Below, one piece after another: positions 19,301 to 22,012 of a stretch of DNA of 22,012 nucleotides. The position numbers and the translations under genes are program-made. The notes below the pieces were generated by a model. The model was not told where the DNA came from, did no database searches, and saw nothing but the letters and a program-made list of their open reading frames with translations. Numbering within the stretch: the first letter of the stretch is position 1; each line of letters opens with the position of its first letter. This stretch comes from Lingula anatina (Eukaryota > Brachiopoda > Lingulata > Lingulida > Lingulidae): assembly GCF_001039355.2 (NCBI RefSeq), contig NW_019773629.1, forward strand, positions 42,805 through 64,816, written 5' to 3'.

Positions 19301-21354
19301 TATACATAATGTGCGTAATACGTATGTATGCGATAGTACATACCAGTTAATACACGCACACATATGCGCGCACACACACACACGCGCACACACACACACT
19401 ATGCAATAAATTACCTTTCTACTGCAGTCACATGCACCACTTTTGACACACTTAGCACCATTTCTGCCTGTCCATTCTCCAGCTCTGGCTCACGAATACA
19501 ACTGAGCAATGTTTCTCCATGCTCTACGACGCTTTTCAACTCCTCCTTCACCTCCATACGCTCCAGGCCATGATCTCGTAGAAGAGCCTCCGTCCCTGCG
19601 ACATCGTTGGGGAGCTCAGTTTCACTGAGGCGTTCTGTGCATTGCTGTAGCTGACCTGAGACATGGTGGGTGTTAGCAGAGAATTTTTCTATGGCCTGGA
19701 AAATTAGCAAAATATGCAGGATATACCACAAACATAAGGGTGTATTCCCACAGATTTAGATCGATCCAGAGATTAAGATTTAGATCGACCTAACTCCCTG
19801 GGGGTTCACGCTAAATTGCAGTCAGCCAAAGGCGCACCATAGTTAATTACCCCCTTACAGCTTTCAGTAGGCGGGACAGACGCTTAAGCCGCCAAAGCTG
19901 ACAGTAATCTAGTGAGACTCCCCACAGGTATAGATCGATCTAAAATCTATGGAAATGGGGTCTAAGAGTATTTTTTTTTGTGATGTTTAACCATTTATTA
20001 TCCTAACAATAAATACTGATACCTATTTATTTTTCATTTCTCTCTTTATTTAATTATGTATCTTTTATTAATTATCACTTGCTTACTTTTCATTTCATCA
20101 AGTCACTAAAAAGAGAAACAAAAACAACCAGGATTTCTACTTGGGTTTTTCATGGAAAACAAAGCCACGGTGAACAAAAGGGGGCAGCACACAAGTCCAT
20201 GCCTTCTCATCTCCTGCCATACTTACGGCTCTCTGCTGTATCCACTCGGCGTGATCGTAGGCTATGAGGCCCCCCAGGTCCTGTGTTAGCTGGTCCCTGT
20301 CTATGTGACTGTACAACTCCTGGACATTATTGCACATTATAACCTGAAATACAGCGAGCATACATGTATGAGAATTGAGCTTTATGATGGTTGGGCTTAT
20401 GCTAAAATATTTGATTAATGTATATACTTTATCTTCTCCACCCCCCCCCCCCAACCTCCCAATTAATTCCAATTTGAAAATGGCATAACCTAACAGATGA
20501 AATTTTGATTCAGACTTTTCCCTCTTTAATCAAAATTGTCCCAAAAAGGACATTTCTTCCCCCCCCAACACAAACGCGCACATGCGCATGCGCGCGCGCA
20601 CACACACACACACACACTTACATGCCAGGAATCGCTTTATAATCATGAATCAGATGCAACCATCAGACAAGTTTTCAAACAAATTTACCAACAAGTATGA
20701 TGTCCAGAAAATGTCACTTATGACCACACTGTCCAAAAAGCCAAAATAAATTTGCATTTTGCTTGAAAACTGTTGATTATGTTTTCTCTTTATTGTATTT
20801 CTCTGTGTATGTATAGGCCTGCTAACCTCAAATTTACAATCTTCTTTCACAGACTTGTATCCAATGTCGGAGATGTGTTTCTGGAAGAAGCCAGCAGGCT
20901 TGACTATATATGCTACTTGGATAAGAGCTGGGAAGAATGTCTGCAAGAGAAGAAAAAAGGTCTGAAATATCATACAATAAATACTAGAAATCATACATTA
21001 GCTCTGATAAAAATTAGTCAAATTTCTTGTTCAAATTTTCTATTGTAGGAAAATGTGTCAGAGTTATGTGAGGATTCAAATAAGGCAATGTAAATAGTTA
21101 TTGTAACAAATACCGATGAAAATCAGACCTCACATCTATTCAAGATAAATGATAATTCACGTTATAAGGTGATGAATTATGTAATACATACATACAACAA
21201 TGGCCAACAAGGCGTAAAAGCAGAGTTACTGAACAACATCATCAACAAGACTGTTGAACTCACAGATATCCTGAGCAGGATGGTTTTCACAGAGCTCCAT
21301 TTGTCATTGCGTCTGTCTATGACCACCACAAAGCCAAGATCTATGTCCCTCAAG
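183..21354 (-). CDS. MCF2L: DBS/MCF2L-like Rho guanine-nucleotide exchange factor, internal 17 exons (partial at both ends)
   Basis: Joined exons (5' to 3'): 21354-21264, 20940-20827, 20343-20227, 19695-19415, 13216-13102, 12961-12839, 12292-12101, 11778-11599, 10416-10294, 7679-7572, 7325-7165, 6752-6686, 6384-6269, 5912-5843, 5299-5204, 4944-4852, 308-183. They give 724 open codons. Window-local residues 1-107 are the C-terminal half of a CRAL-TRIO/Sec14 domain, about 108-445 the spectrin-like helices, 446-535 a linker, and 536-724 the DH domain. The order CRAL-TRIO, spectrin, DH and the motifs [27 protein letters not shown] and [15 protein letters not shown] point to DBS/MCF2L. Family knowledge: DBS promotes GDP/GTP exchange on RhoA and Cdc42 at membranes, with the Sec14 part regulatory. 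PH and SH3 parts are expected downstream of the window. MCF2 or MCF2L2 are within-family alternatives. Trio/Kalirin and PLEKHG4 share the general layout but match less well by recall. No stop, frameshift or missing DH block was seen. Confidence 0.95.
1431..1525 (+). repeat. 22-bp direct repeat
   Basis: An identical 22-bp word beginning AAAGACTGAAAATCCTG occurs at 1431-1452 and 1504-1525, a 73-bp offset. It probably marks a small tandem duplication. Confidence 0.8.
1555..1611 (+). repeat. G-rich purine tract
   Basis: Nearly pure purine with several G runs of 3-5 (GGGG, GGGG, GGG, GGGG, GGGGG). It might form a quadruplex or triplex on the strand opposite the transcript, although some loops are long. 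Confidence 0.6.
1784..1825 (+). mobile_element. Possible tRNA-derived SINE remnant
   Basis: GTGGTGTAGTGGTTAAA at 1784-1800 matches the A-box region of tRNA-derived SINE heads. The following GGTTTTCCTGC (from 1813) is only a poor and closely spaced B-box candidate. It is at best a degraded fragment; coincidence is possible. Confidence 0.25.
2011..2283. mobile_element. Palindromic MITE-like element
   Basis: The two halves are imperfect reverse complements. Blocks pairing left with right are AACAGCTGT (2011-2019 with 2275-2283), TTCCTAGTCT.TAAGA (about 2042-2057 with 2234-2249), CAAATATGGC near 2094 with GCCATATTT near 2192, and GCTTG.TGT near 2117 with the inverse near 2171. A CCCTGCAGGG palindrome (2131-2140) sits near the centre. 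No coding capacity is present. This is typical of a non-autonomous fold-back DNA transposon. Exact ends and a target-site duplication could not be fixed. Confidence 0.72.
2718..2755 (+). repeat. Triplicated AAAGTTCTTTAA word
   Basis: Three overlapping copies of AAAGTTCTTTAA occur in 38 bp, a short local duplication in intron 16/17. Confidence 0.8.
3335..3517 (-). other. Candidate unannotated exon (open interval with donor) in intron 16/17
   Basis: On the minus strand this 183 nt interval starts after ACTGTAG, has no stop in 61 codons, and ends CGG/GTAAAT. Part of it reads [20 protein letters not shown] followed by YGLKSIR. It is richer in GC and CpG than the surrounding intron. Its length is a multiple of three and its phase (0 to 0) would fit between exons 16 and 17. 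The acceptor tract is poor, so a first exon from an internal promoter, using one of the in-frame ATGs, fits better than a cassette exon. I do not recognise the peptide. Chance remains quite possible. Confidence 0.3.
4852..4944 (-). CDS. MCF2L: Exon 16: DH domain, conserved region 3
   Basis: This exon is 93 nt, 31 codons, phase 0 to 0, with acceptor ATTTTTGAAG and donor GTAAGT. It encodes [20 protein letters not shown] and then [26 protein letters not shown] is the CR3 helix, the most conserved DH block. Its Lys residues and the hydrophobic face contact switch II of the GTPase (family knowledge), so the catalytic surface looks intact. Confidence 0.97.
5204..5299 (-). CDS. MCF2L: Exon 15: DH domain, conserved region 2
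   Basis: This exon is 96 nt, 32 codons, phase 0 to 0, with acceptor TTGAAAACAG and a less usual donor GTTTGT. It encodes [20 protein letters not shown] and ends HNSFFK. The F.MY..YC.NKPRSE segment is a hallmark of the DH domain in DBS and related GEFs. Confidence 0.95.
5300..5842 (-). other. Intron 14/15
   Basis: A 543 bp intron with (CA)17 at 5668-5701. A 16-bp exact direct repeat occurs at 5597-5612 and 5825-5840, the second copy overlapping the exon 14 donor region. Open frames here are low complexity. Confidence 0.85.
5668..5701. repeat. (CA)17 microsatellite
   Basis: Uninterrupted 34-nt CA repeat in intron 14/15; UG repeat in transcript sense. Confidence 0.97.
5843..5912 (-). CDS. MCF2L: Exon 14: DH domain helix
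   Basis: This exon is 70 nt, phase 2 to 0; its first base completes an Asp codon. It encodes [20 protein letters not shown] and VDR, matching the FL.DLE.C...P.LVG.CF segment of DBS-type DH domains. The acceptor is CTCATTCACAG and the donor GTAAGT. Confidence 0.95.
5913..6268 (-). other. Intron 13/14
   Basis: A 356 bp AT-rich intron in which I see no repeat or gene signal beyond the splice sites. Confidence 0.85.
6269..6384 (-). CDS. MCF2L: Exon 13: DH domain helices
   Basis: This exon is 116 nt, 38 codons plus 2 nt, phase 0 to 2, with donor GTAAGT. It encodes [20 protein letters not shown] and then [15 protein letters not shown]. The [10 protein letters not shown] motif is the standard second DH helix. 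The acceptor is TTGTAG, directly preceded by an (ATT)n microsatellite that takes the place of a normal pyrimidine tract. Confidence 0.95.
6385..6685 (-). other. Intron 12/13
   Basis: A 301 bp intron. Its acceptor-side end is the (AAT)n microsatellite next to exon 13; nothing else is evident. Confidence 0.85.
6389..6419. repeat. (AAT)n microsatellite abutting exon 13 acceptor
   Basis: About ten AAT units. On the transcript strand it reads (AUU)n and runs directly into UUGUAG at the exon 13 acceptor. Confidence 0.96.
6686..6752 (-). CDS. MCF2L: Exon 12: DH domain conserved region 1
   Basis: This small exon is 67 nt, phase 2 to 0; its first base completes a Gly codon. It encodes [20 protein letters not shown], the opening helix of a DH domain. 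The conserved Glu in ETER belongs to the CR1 surface that contacts switch I of Rho GTPases (family knowledge). The acceptor is ATTTTTCAG and the donor GTAAGT. Confidence 0.96.
6753..7164 (-). other. Intron 11/12
   Basis: A 412 bp AT-rich intron with a short CA run near 7081. Nothing else was recognised. Confidence 0.85.
7165..7325 (-). CDS. MCF2L: Exon 11: Ser/Glu-rich linker before the DH domain
   Basis: This exon is 161 nt, 53 codons plus 2 nt, phase 0 to 2. It encodes [20 protein letters not shown], then SESLHRG and a [15 protein letters not shown] stretch. It looks like a disordered linker with casein-kinase-like acidic Ser clusters and TPP/SP sites (inference). The donor is consensus GTAAGT. 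The acceptor's upstream tract is an (ATTT)n microsatellite ending TTCAG. Confidence 0.9.
7329..7374. repeat. (AAAT)n microsatellite abutting exon 11 acceptor
   Basis: About eleven tetranucleotide units. On the transcript strand it reads (AUUU)n and runs directly into UUCAG at the exon 11 acceptor. Confidence 0.97.
7572..7679 (-). CDS. MCF2L: Exon 10: basic linker
   Basis: This exon is 108 nt, 36 codons, phase 0 to 0, with acceptor TATTTTCACAG and donor GTAAGT. It encodes [20 protein letters not shown] and then [12 protein letters not shown]. The sequence is low in hydrophobic residues and rich in Lys/Arg, with Ser/Thr near basic residues. It probably forms a disordered inter-domain linker open to phosphorylation (inference). 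No domain is recognised. Confidence 0.85.
7943..8011 (-). other. Candidate 69-nt cassette exon in intron 9/10
   Basis: On the minus strand the interval lies between CAAAAACAG and a perfect donor GTGAGT (7937-7942). It is 69 nt with no stop and its phase (0 to 0) fits between exons 9 and 10. It reads [20 protein letters not shown] and then LVR. RRRTIS resembles a basophilic kinase site, which would suit the linker it would enter. The acceptor's pyrimidine tract is weak; a second AG nine bases further in is also in frame. There is no homology support that I can recall. Confidence 0.27.
10039..10156. repeat. CT-rich polypyrimidine tract
   Basis: Over 100 nt dominated by CTCTCT and TTTCTC words; purine-rich GA in transcript sense. 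Confidence 0.85.
10294..10416 (-). CDS. MCF2L: Exon 9: end of spectrin region and start of linker
   Basis: This exon is 123 nt, 41 codons, phase 0 to 0, with acceptor CATTTCCCAG and consensus donor GTGAGT. It encodes [20 protein letters not shown], a charged helix, and then becomes Pro- and Gln-rich (SPPQQLTPP), marking the end of the helical bundle and the start of a flexible linker. Confidence 0.93.
10417..11598 (-). other. Intron 8/9 (1.2 kb)
   Basis: AT-rich intron with poly-A runs near 10701 and 18 consecutive G at 11553-11570. No further exon or element was recognised. Confidence 0.85.
11553..11570. repeat. Poly-G run of 18
   Basis: Eighteen consecutive G on the plus strand, 28 nt beyond the exon 8 donor in transcript sense (C run). 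The length may be unreliable if sequencing slipped. Confidence 0.9.
11599..11778 (-). CDS. MCF2L: Exon 8: spectrin-like region
   Basis: This exon is 180 nt, 60 codons, phase 0 to 0, with acceptor ATTTTCCAG and donor GTTAGT. It opens [20 protein letters not shown], resembling the KWC.EGIYLLA segment of vertebrate DBS, and continues to [15 protein letters not shown] run of 18 C (in transcript sense) begins about 28 nt inside the following intron. Confidence 0.95.
11779..12100 (-). other. Intron 7/8
   Basis: A 322 bp intron with a poly-A run at about 12010-12027. Nothing else was recognised. Confidence 0.85.
12101..12292 (-). CDS. MCF2L: Exon 7: spectrin region with [11 protein letters not shown] signature
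   Basis: This exon is 192 nt, 64 codons, phase 0 to 0, with acceptor TTCTTCCAG and donor GTAGAT. It encodes [20 protein letters not shown], then [18 protein letters not shown], then a basic helix [19 protein letters not shown]. From memory the [11 protein letters not shown] block is nearly identical to vertebrate DBS, and it is the strongest single support for the gene assignment. Open frames on the opposite strand here are shadows. Confidence 0.97.
12293..12838 (-). other. Intron 6/7
   Basis: A 546 bp intron with a GT/GC-alternating patch at about 12725-12767. Plus-strand frames here are antisense or intronic shadows. Confidence 0.85.
12839..12961 (-). CDS. MCF2L: Exon 6: spectrin repeat helix
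   Basis: This exon is 123 nt, 41 codons, phase 0 to 0, with acceptor TTTTTCCAG and donor GTATGG. It encodes [20 protein letters not shown] and ends MKDFEENTK, a charged amphipathic helix as expected for the second helix of the repeat. The intron separating it from exon 5 is only 140 bp, the shortest in the window. Confidence 0.93.
13102..13216 (-). CDS. MCF2L: Exon 5: spectrin repeat helix
   Basis: This exon is 115 nt, phase 2 to 0. Its first base completes the split Arg codon from exon 4, across a 6.2 kb intron. It encodes [20 protein letters not shown] and then [17 protein letters not shown]. The FW...H..KL..C..L..FE pattern is the classic first helix of a spectrin repeat. The acceptor is TTTTCTTTCAG and the donor GTAGGA. 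Confidence 0.95.
13759..13848. repeat. TCTCTT-rich tract
   Basis: Imperfect tandem of about 24 bp built around CTTAGACTCT.TCTCTTACTC, within intron 4/5. Confidence 0.75.
14863..14925 (-). other. GC/CpG-rich pocket with short ATG frame and donor-like end
   Basis: In an otherwise AT-rich intron, the minus strand here has an ATG followed by 21 open codons ([20 protein letters not shown], then M) ending at GTAGGG, a donor-like site. It could be an internal first exon. Its phase would suit splicing to exon 6 but not to exon 5, and it could equally be a non-coding pocket. Confidence 0.15.
15355..15769 (+). repeat. Diverged 75-bp direct repeat, 340-bp offset
   Basis: Segments 15355-15429 and 15695-15769 align almost end to end (ATTCAGAAAATGTGAC, ATGGAACTT, AAAGTCAC, CTTGA.AATGCCAA) with scattered substitutions. 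This suggests an old tandem duplication or two copies of one repeat family. Confidence 0.8.
15793..16174 (+). repeat. Diverged tandem duplication with ~191-bp unit
   Basis: Three landmarks recur at a constant offset of about 191 bp: G.GTTTATTTCCATTTTT (15795 and 15987), CAACTAA (15867 and 16058) and TTGAATCTGA (15961 and 16152). The constant spacing supports two diverged tandem units. Confidence 0.72.
17968..18062 (+). repeat. 46-bp imperfect tandem duplication
   Basis: CT.CTGGC..TGCAG, AGGACA.ATA and TGCTTTCAGAAA occur in the same order at 17968-18013 and 18014-18062. Confidence 0.85.
19351..19399. repeat. Alternating pyrimidine-purine tract (CA/CG)
   Basis: Forty-nine nt of perfect pyrimidine-purine alternation including GCGCGC and long CA runs. 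It lies 15 nt inside intron 4/5 from the exon 4 donor and reads as a UG repeat in the transcript. It has Z-DNA potential. Confidence 0.92.
19415..19695 (-). CDS. MCF2L: Exon 4: first helices of spectrin-like region
   Basis: The longest exon in the window is 281 nt, 93 codons plus 2 nt, phase 0 to 2. It starts with [16 protein letters not shown] and includes [13 protein letters not shown] and [12 protein letters not shown], all predicted helical. The acceptor is AATTTTCCAG. The donor, AG/GTAATT, departs from consensus at intron positions +5 and +6. From intron +16 the transcript would carry a long UG repeat. Skipping this exon alone breaks the frame; skipping exons 4 and 5 together (396 nt) keeps it. 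Confidence 0.93.
19696..20226 (-). other. Intron 3/4
   Basis: A 531 bp intron. Almost half of it is a palindromic MITE-like element starting about 50 bp from exon 4. Confidence 0.85.
19744..19960. mobile_element. Palindromic MITE-like element with AGATCGATC ends
   Basis: The left end TTCCCACAGATTTAGATC (from 19745) pairs with the inverse of the right end, which reads TTCCATAGATTTTAGATC on the other strand (to 19954). Further in, GTCAGC....GGCG near 19822 pairs with CGCC....GCTGAC near 19891. A second AGATTTAGATCGACC copy near 19777 makes the left arm longer. There is no ORF. It lies in intron 3/4. Family and target-site duplication are undetermined. Confidence 0.68.
20227..20343 (-). CDS. 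MCF2L: Exon 3: end of CRAL-TRIO domain
   Basis: This exon is 117 nt, 39 codons, phase 0 to 0, with acceptor TATTTCAG and consensus donor GTAAGT (20221-20226). It encodes [20 protein letters not shown] and then [18 protein letters not shown]. The DQLTQDLGG...YDHAEW pattern is the conserved closing helix of the CRAL-TRIO module in the Dbl, Trio and SESTD1 proteins. Confidence 0.95.
20441..20452. repeat. Poly-C run of 12
   Basis: Twelve C on the plus strand, about 100 nt upstream of the exon 3 acceptor in transcript sense (G run). Confidence 0.9.
20574..20617. repeat. Alternating CG/CA tract
   Basis: Forty-four nt of alternating pyrimidine and purine, with GCGCGCGC followed by (CA)n, in intron 2/3. 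Strong Z-DNA-forming composition. Confidence 0.92.
20827..20940 (-). CDS. MCF2L: Exon 2: CRAL-TRIO domain
   Basis: This exon is 114 nt, 38 codons, phase 0 to 0. The acceptor is CTTCTCTTGCAG and the donor GTTAGC. It encodes [20 protein letters not shown] followed by KHISDIGYK. The KPAGFFQ segment is characteristic of the Sec14 domain in DBS and its relatives. The open frame continues past both splice sites, so a longer unspliced ORF here is an artefact. Confidence 0.95.
20941..21263 (-). other. Intron 1/2
   Basis: A 323 bp AT-rich intron with nothing recognisable beyond the splice sites. Confidence 0.85.
21264..21354 (-). CDS. MCF2L: Exon 1 of window: CRAL-TRIO domain, core strand
   Basis: This 91 nt exon enters with one base of a split codon and leaves in phase 0. 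It follows acceptor TTTTCAG and ends at donor GTGAGT (21258-21263). It encodes [19 protein letters not shown] and continues to LLRIS, the strand and helix typical of the Sec14-like domain of Dbl-family GEFs. The preceding exon, which must supply two bases, is not in the window. Confidence 0.93.
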
Positions 21355-21395
21355 CTGAAAATAGAAACCAGGAAATAAATAAATTAATTAATTAA

Positions 21396-21426
<31 letters not shown>

Positions 21427-22012
21427 AAAGCTCTTCATTTAAAAGATTTGCCCTGAAGTCAAAAGTTCTCCATTACCACACCAGGTGGCAGCACCCTGCA
21501 GTGTGACACTGGATATCCCCTTCCACAATACCAGAGTTATATACATACATGACAATTGAATTAATACTTAACAAACTTCTAAGATTATCAAATAATCATG
21601 TAAAAATAATGGTTTTGTCAAATCTGCATCCTAACTGCAATTTCCTGATTGCCTATAAACACATTTCAGAACAATATAATAAGATAAGTAACAACATCTA
21701 ACAAACTACAAGTTTCAGAATCATGTTGCAACAGTGTCCTAGGCTACATGTAATATTATATTAATCATTTTATTGCACTCATGTAAAATTCTGATCTACT
21801 TGTTACAATTTTTTAGAAAAATAATCATTTCAAAAATATTATTATTATTATTATATAAACACAGAGAACAAGGACCCACACTGTCACCAACATTAAACTT
21901 AGGCTTCATACACATGCAATGTCTATTTTCTAAATTCTATTTTCTATTTGCGGTATGTCTTATGATCATGGTCTGTGCCCTGAATATCCCGTGGCGTAAT
22001 TACTGGCAGCGC
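21355..22012 (-). other. Part of the intron upstream of exon 1
   Basis: The first half of the CRAL-TRIO domain is not found here, so this is intron running off the window. It contains an AAAT microsatellite (21373-21429), a 13-bp perfect palindrome CAGTGTGACACTG near 21500, and a GC-rich stretch at the very end (about 21965-22012) that I cannot assign. Confidence 0.75.
21373..21429. repeat. (AAAT)n/(AATT)n microsatellite
   Basis: Compound tetranucleotide repeat starting 18 nt upstream of the exon 1 acceptor in transcript sense. A normal pyrimidine-rich acceptor (TTTCTATTTTCAG) lies between it and the exon. Confidence 0.95.

Larger units (their letters stand above)
13217..19414 (-). other. 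Intron 4/5 (6.2 kb, largest in window)
   Basis: This intron splits the spectrin region in phase 2. It holds a TCTCTT-rich tract (13759-13848), a GC/CpG-rich pocket (about 14850-14990), degenerate duplications (15355-15769 and 15793-16174), one ambiguous base N at 16312, a 46-bp tandem duplication (17968-18062), an 8-bp-stem hairpin at 18454-18489 and a long alternating purine/pyrimidine tract beside exon 4. The 103-codon plus-strand frame at 16887-17198 shows no recognisable domain. Confidence 0.85.
20344..20826 (-). other. Intron 2/3
   Basis: A 483 bp intron with 12 consecutive C at 20441-20452 and a 44-nt alternating CG/CA tract at 20574-20617. No coding signal is evident. Confidence 0.85.

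Noticed and set aside
19364-19573. 69-codon plus-strand frame with His-Thr repeats
   Set aside because: It translates the CA repeat and then the antisense of exon 4.
20650-20994. 114-codon minus-strand frame starting with Met
   Set aside because: It is exon 2 extended into both flanking introns; the true coding part is 20827-20940.
21965-22012. GC-rich stretch at the window end as a possible upstream exon
   Set aside because: The minus-strand reading does not resemble the expected CRAL-TRIO sequence, and the piece is cut by the window edge.
1-22012. Search for tRNA, rRNA, CRISPR, defence operons or viral genes
   Set aside because: Nothing beyond one weak A-box-like word was seen; the window is explained as the interior of one eukaryotic gene with intronic repeats.

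Overview
The window is AT-rich eukaryotic genomic DNA and lies entirely inside one large minus-strand gene. Its short exons, canonical GT..AG introns of 140 bp to 6.2 kb, abundant microsatellites, small palindromic DNA elements and recurring TACATGTA-type words suggest an invertebrate, most likely a mollusc or related lophotrochozoan. The species call is a guess; the gene call is not. No bacterial-type genes, operons, CRISPR arrays, tRNAs or rRNAs were seen. The gene is the homologue of the Dbl-family Rho guanine-nucleotide exchange factor DBS (MCF2L; MCF2 and MCF2L2 are vertebrate paralogues). I resolved 17 consecutive internal coding exons by hand from splice sites, phase and similarity. They read from 21354 down to 183, total 2173 nt, and join into 724 uninterrupted codons plus the last base of a split codon. 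Every donor is GT, every acceptor AG, and every phase matches its neighbour. The 5' end of the gene (N-terminus and first half of the CRAL-TRIO domain) lies beyond 22012. The 3' end (PH domain, and SH3 if present) lies below position 1. Region by region: exons 1-3 (21354-20227) encode the C-terminal half of the CRAL-TRIO/Sec14 domain. Exons 4-9 (19695-10294) encode the spectrin-like helical region and are split by a 6.2 kb intron. Exons 10-11 (7679-7165) encode a charged, Ser-rich linker. Exons 12-17 (6752-183) encode an essentially complete DH (RhoGEF) domain, with a 4.5 kb intron before its last exon. The introns hold two palindromic MITE-like elements (about 2011-2283 and 19744-19960), degenerate tandem duplications near 15.3-16.2 kb and 18.0 kb, many simple repeats, and three short open intervals bounded by donor-like sites that could be unannotated alternative exons (3335-3517, 7943-8011, 14863-14925). 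I found no convincing novel multi-gene system. The points most worth checking are the candidate alternative exons, acceptors whose pyrimidine tract is itself a microsatellite, and a weak donor followed directly by a long UG repeat.
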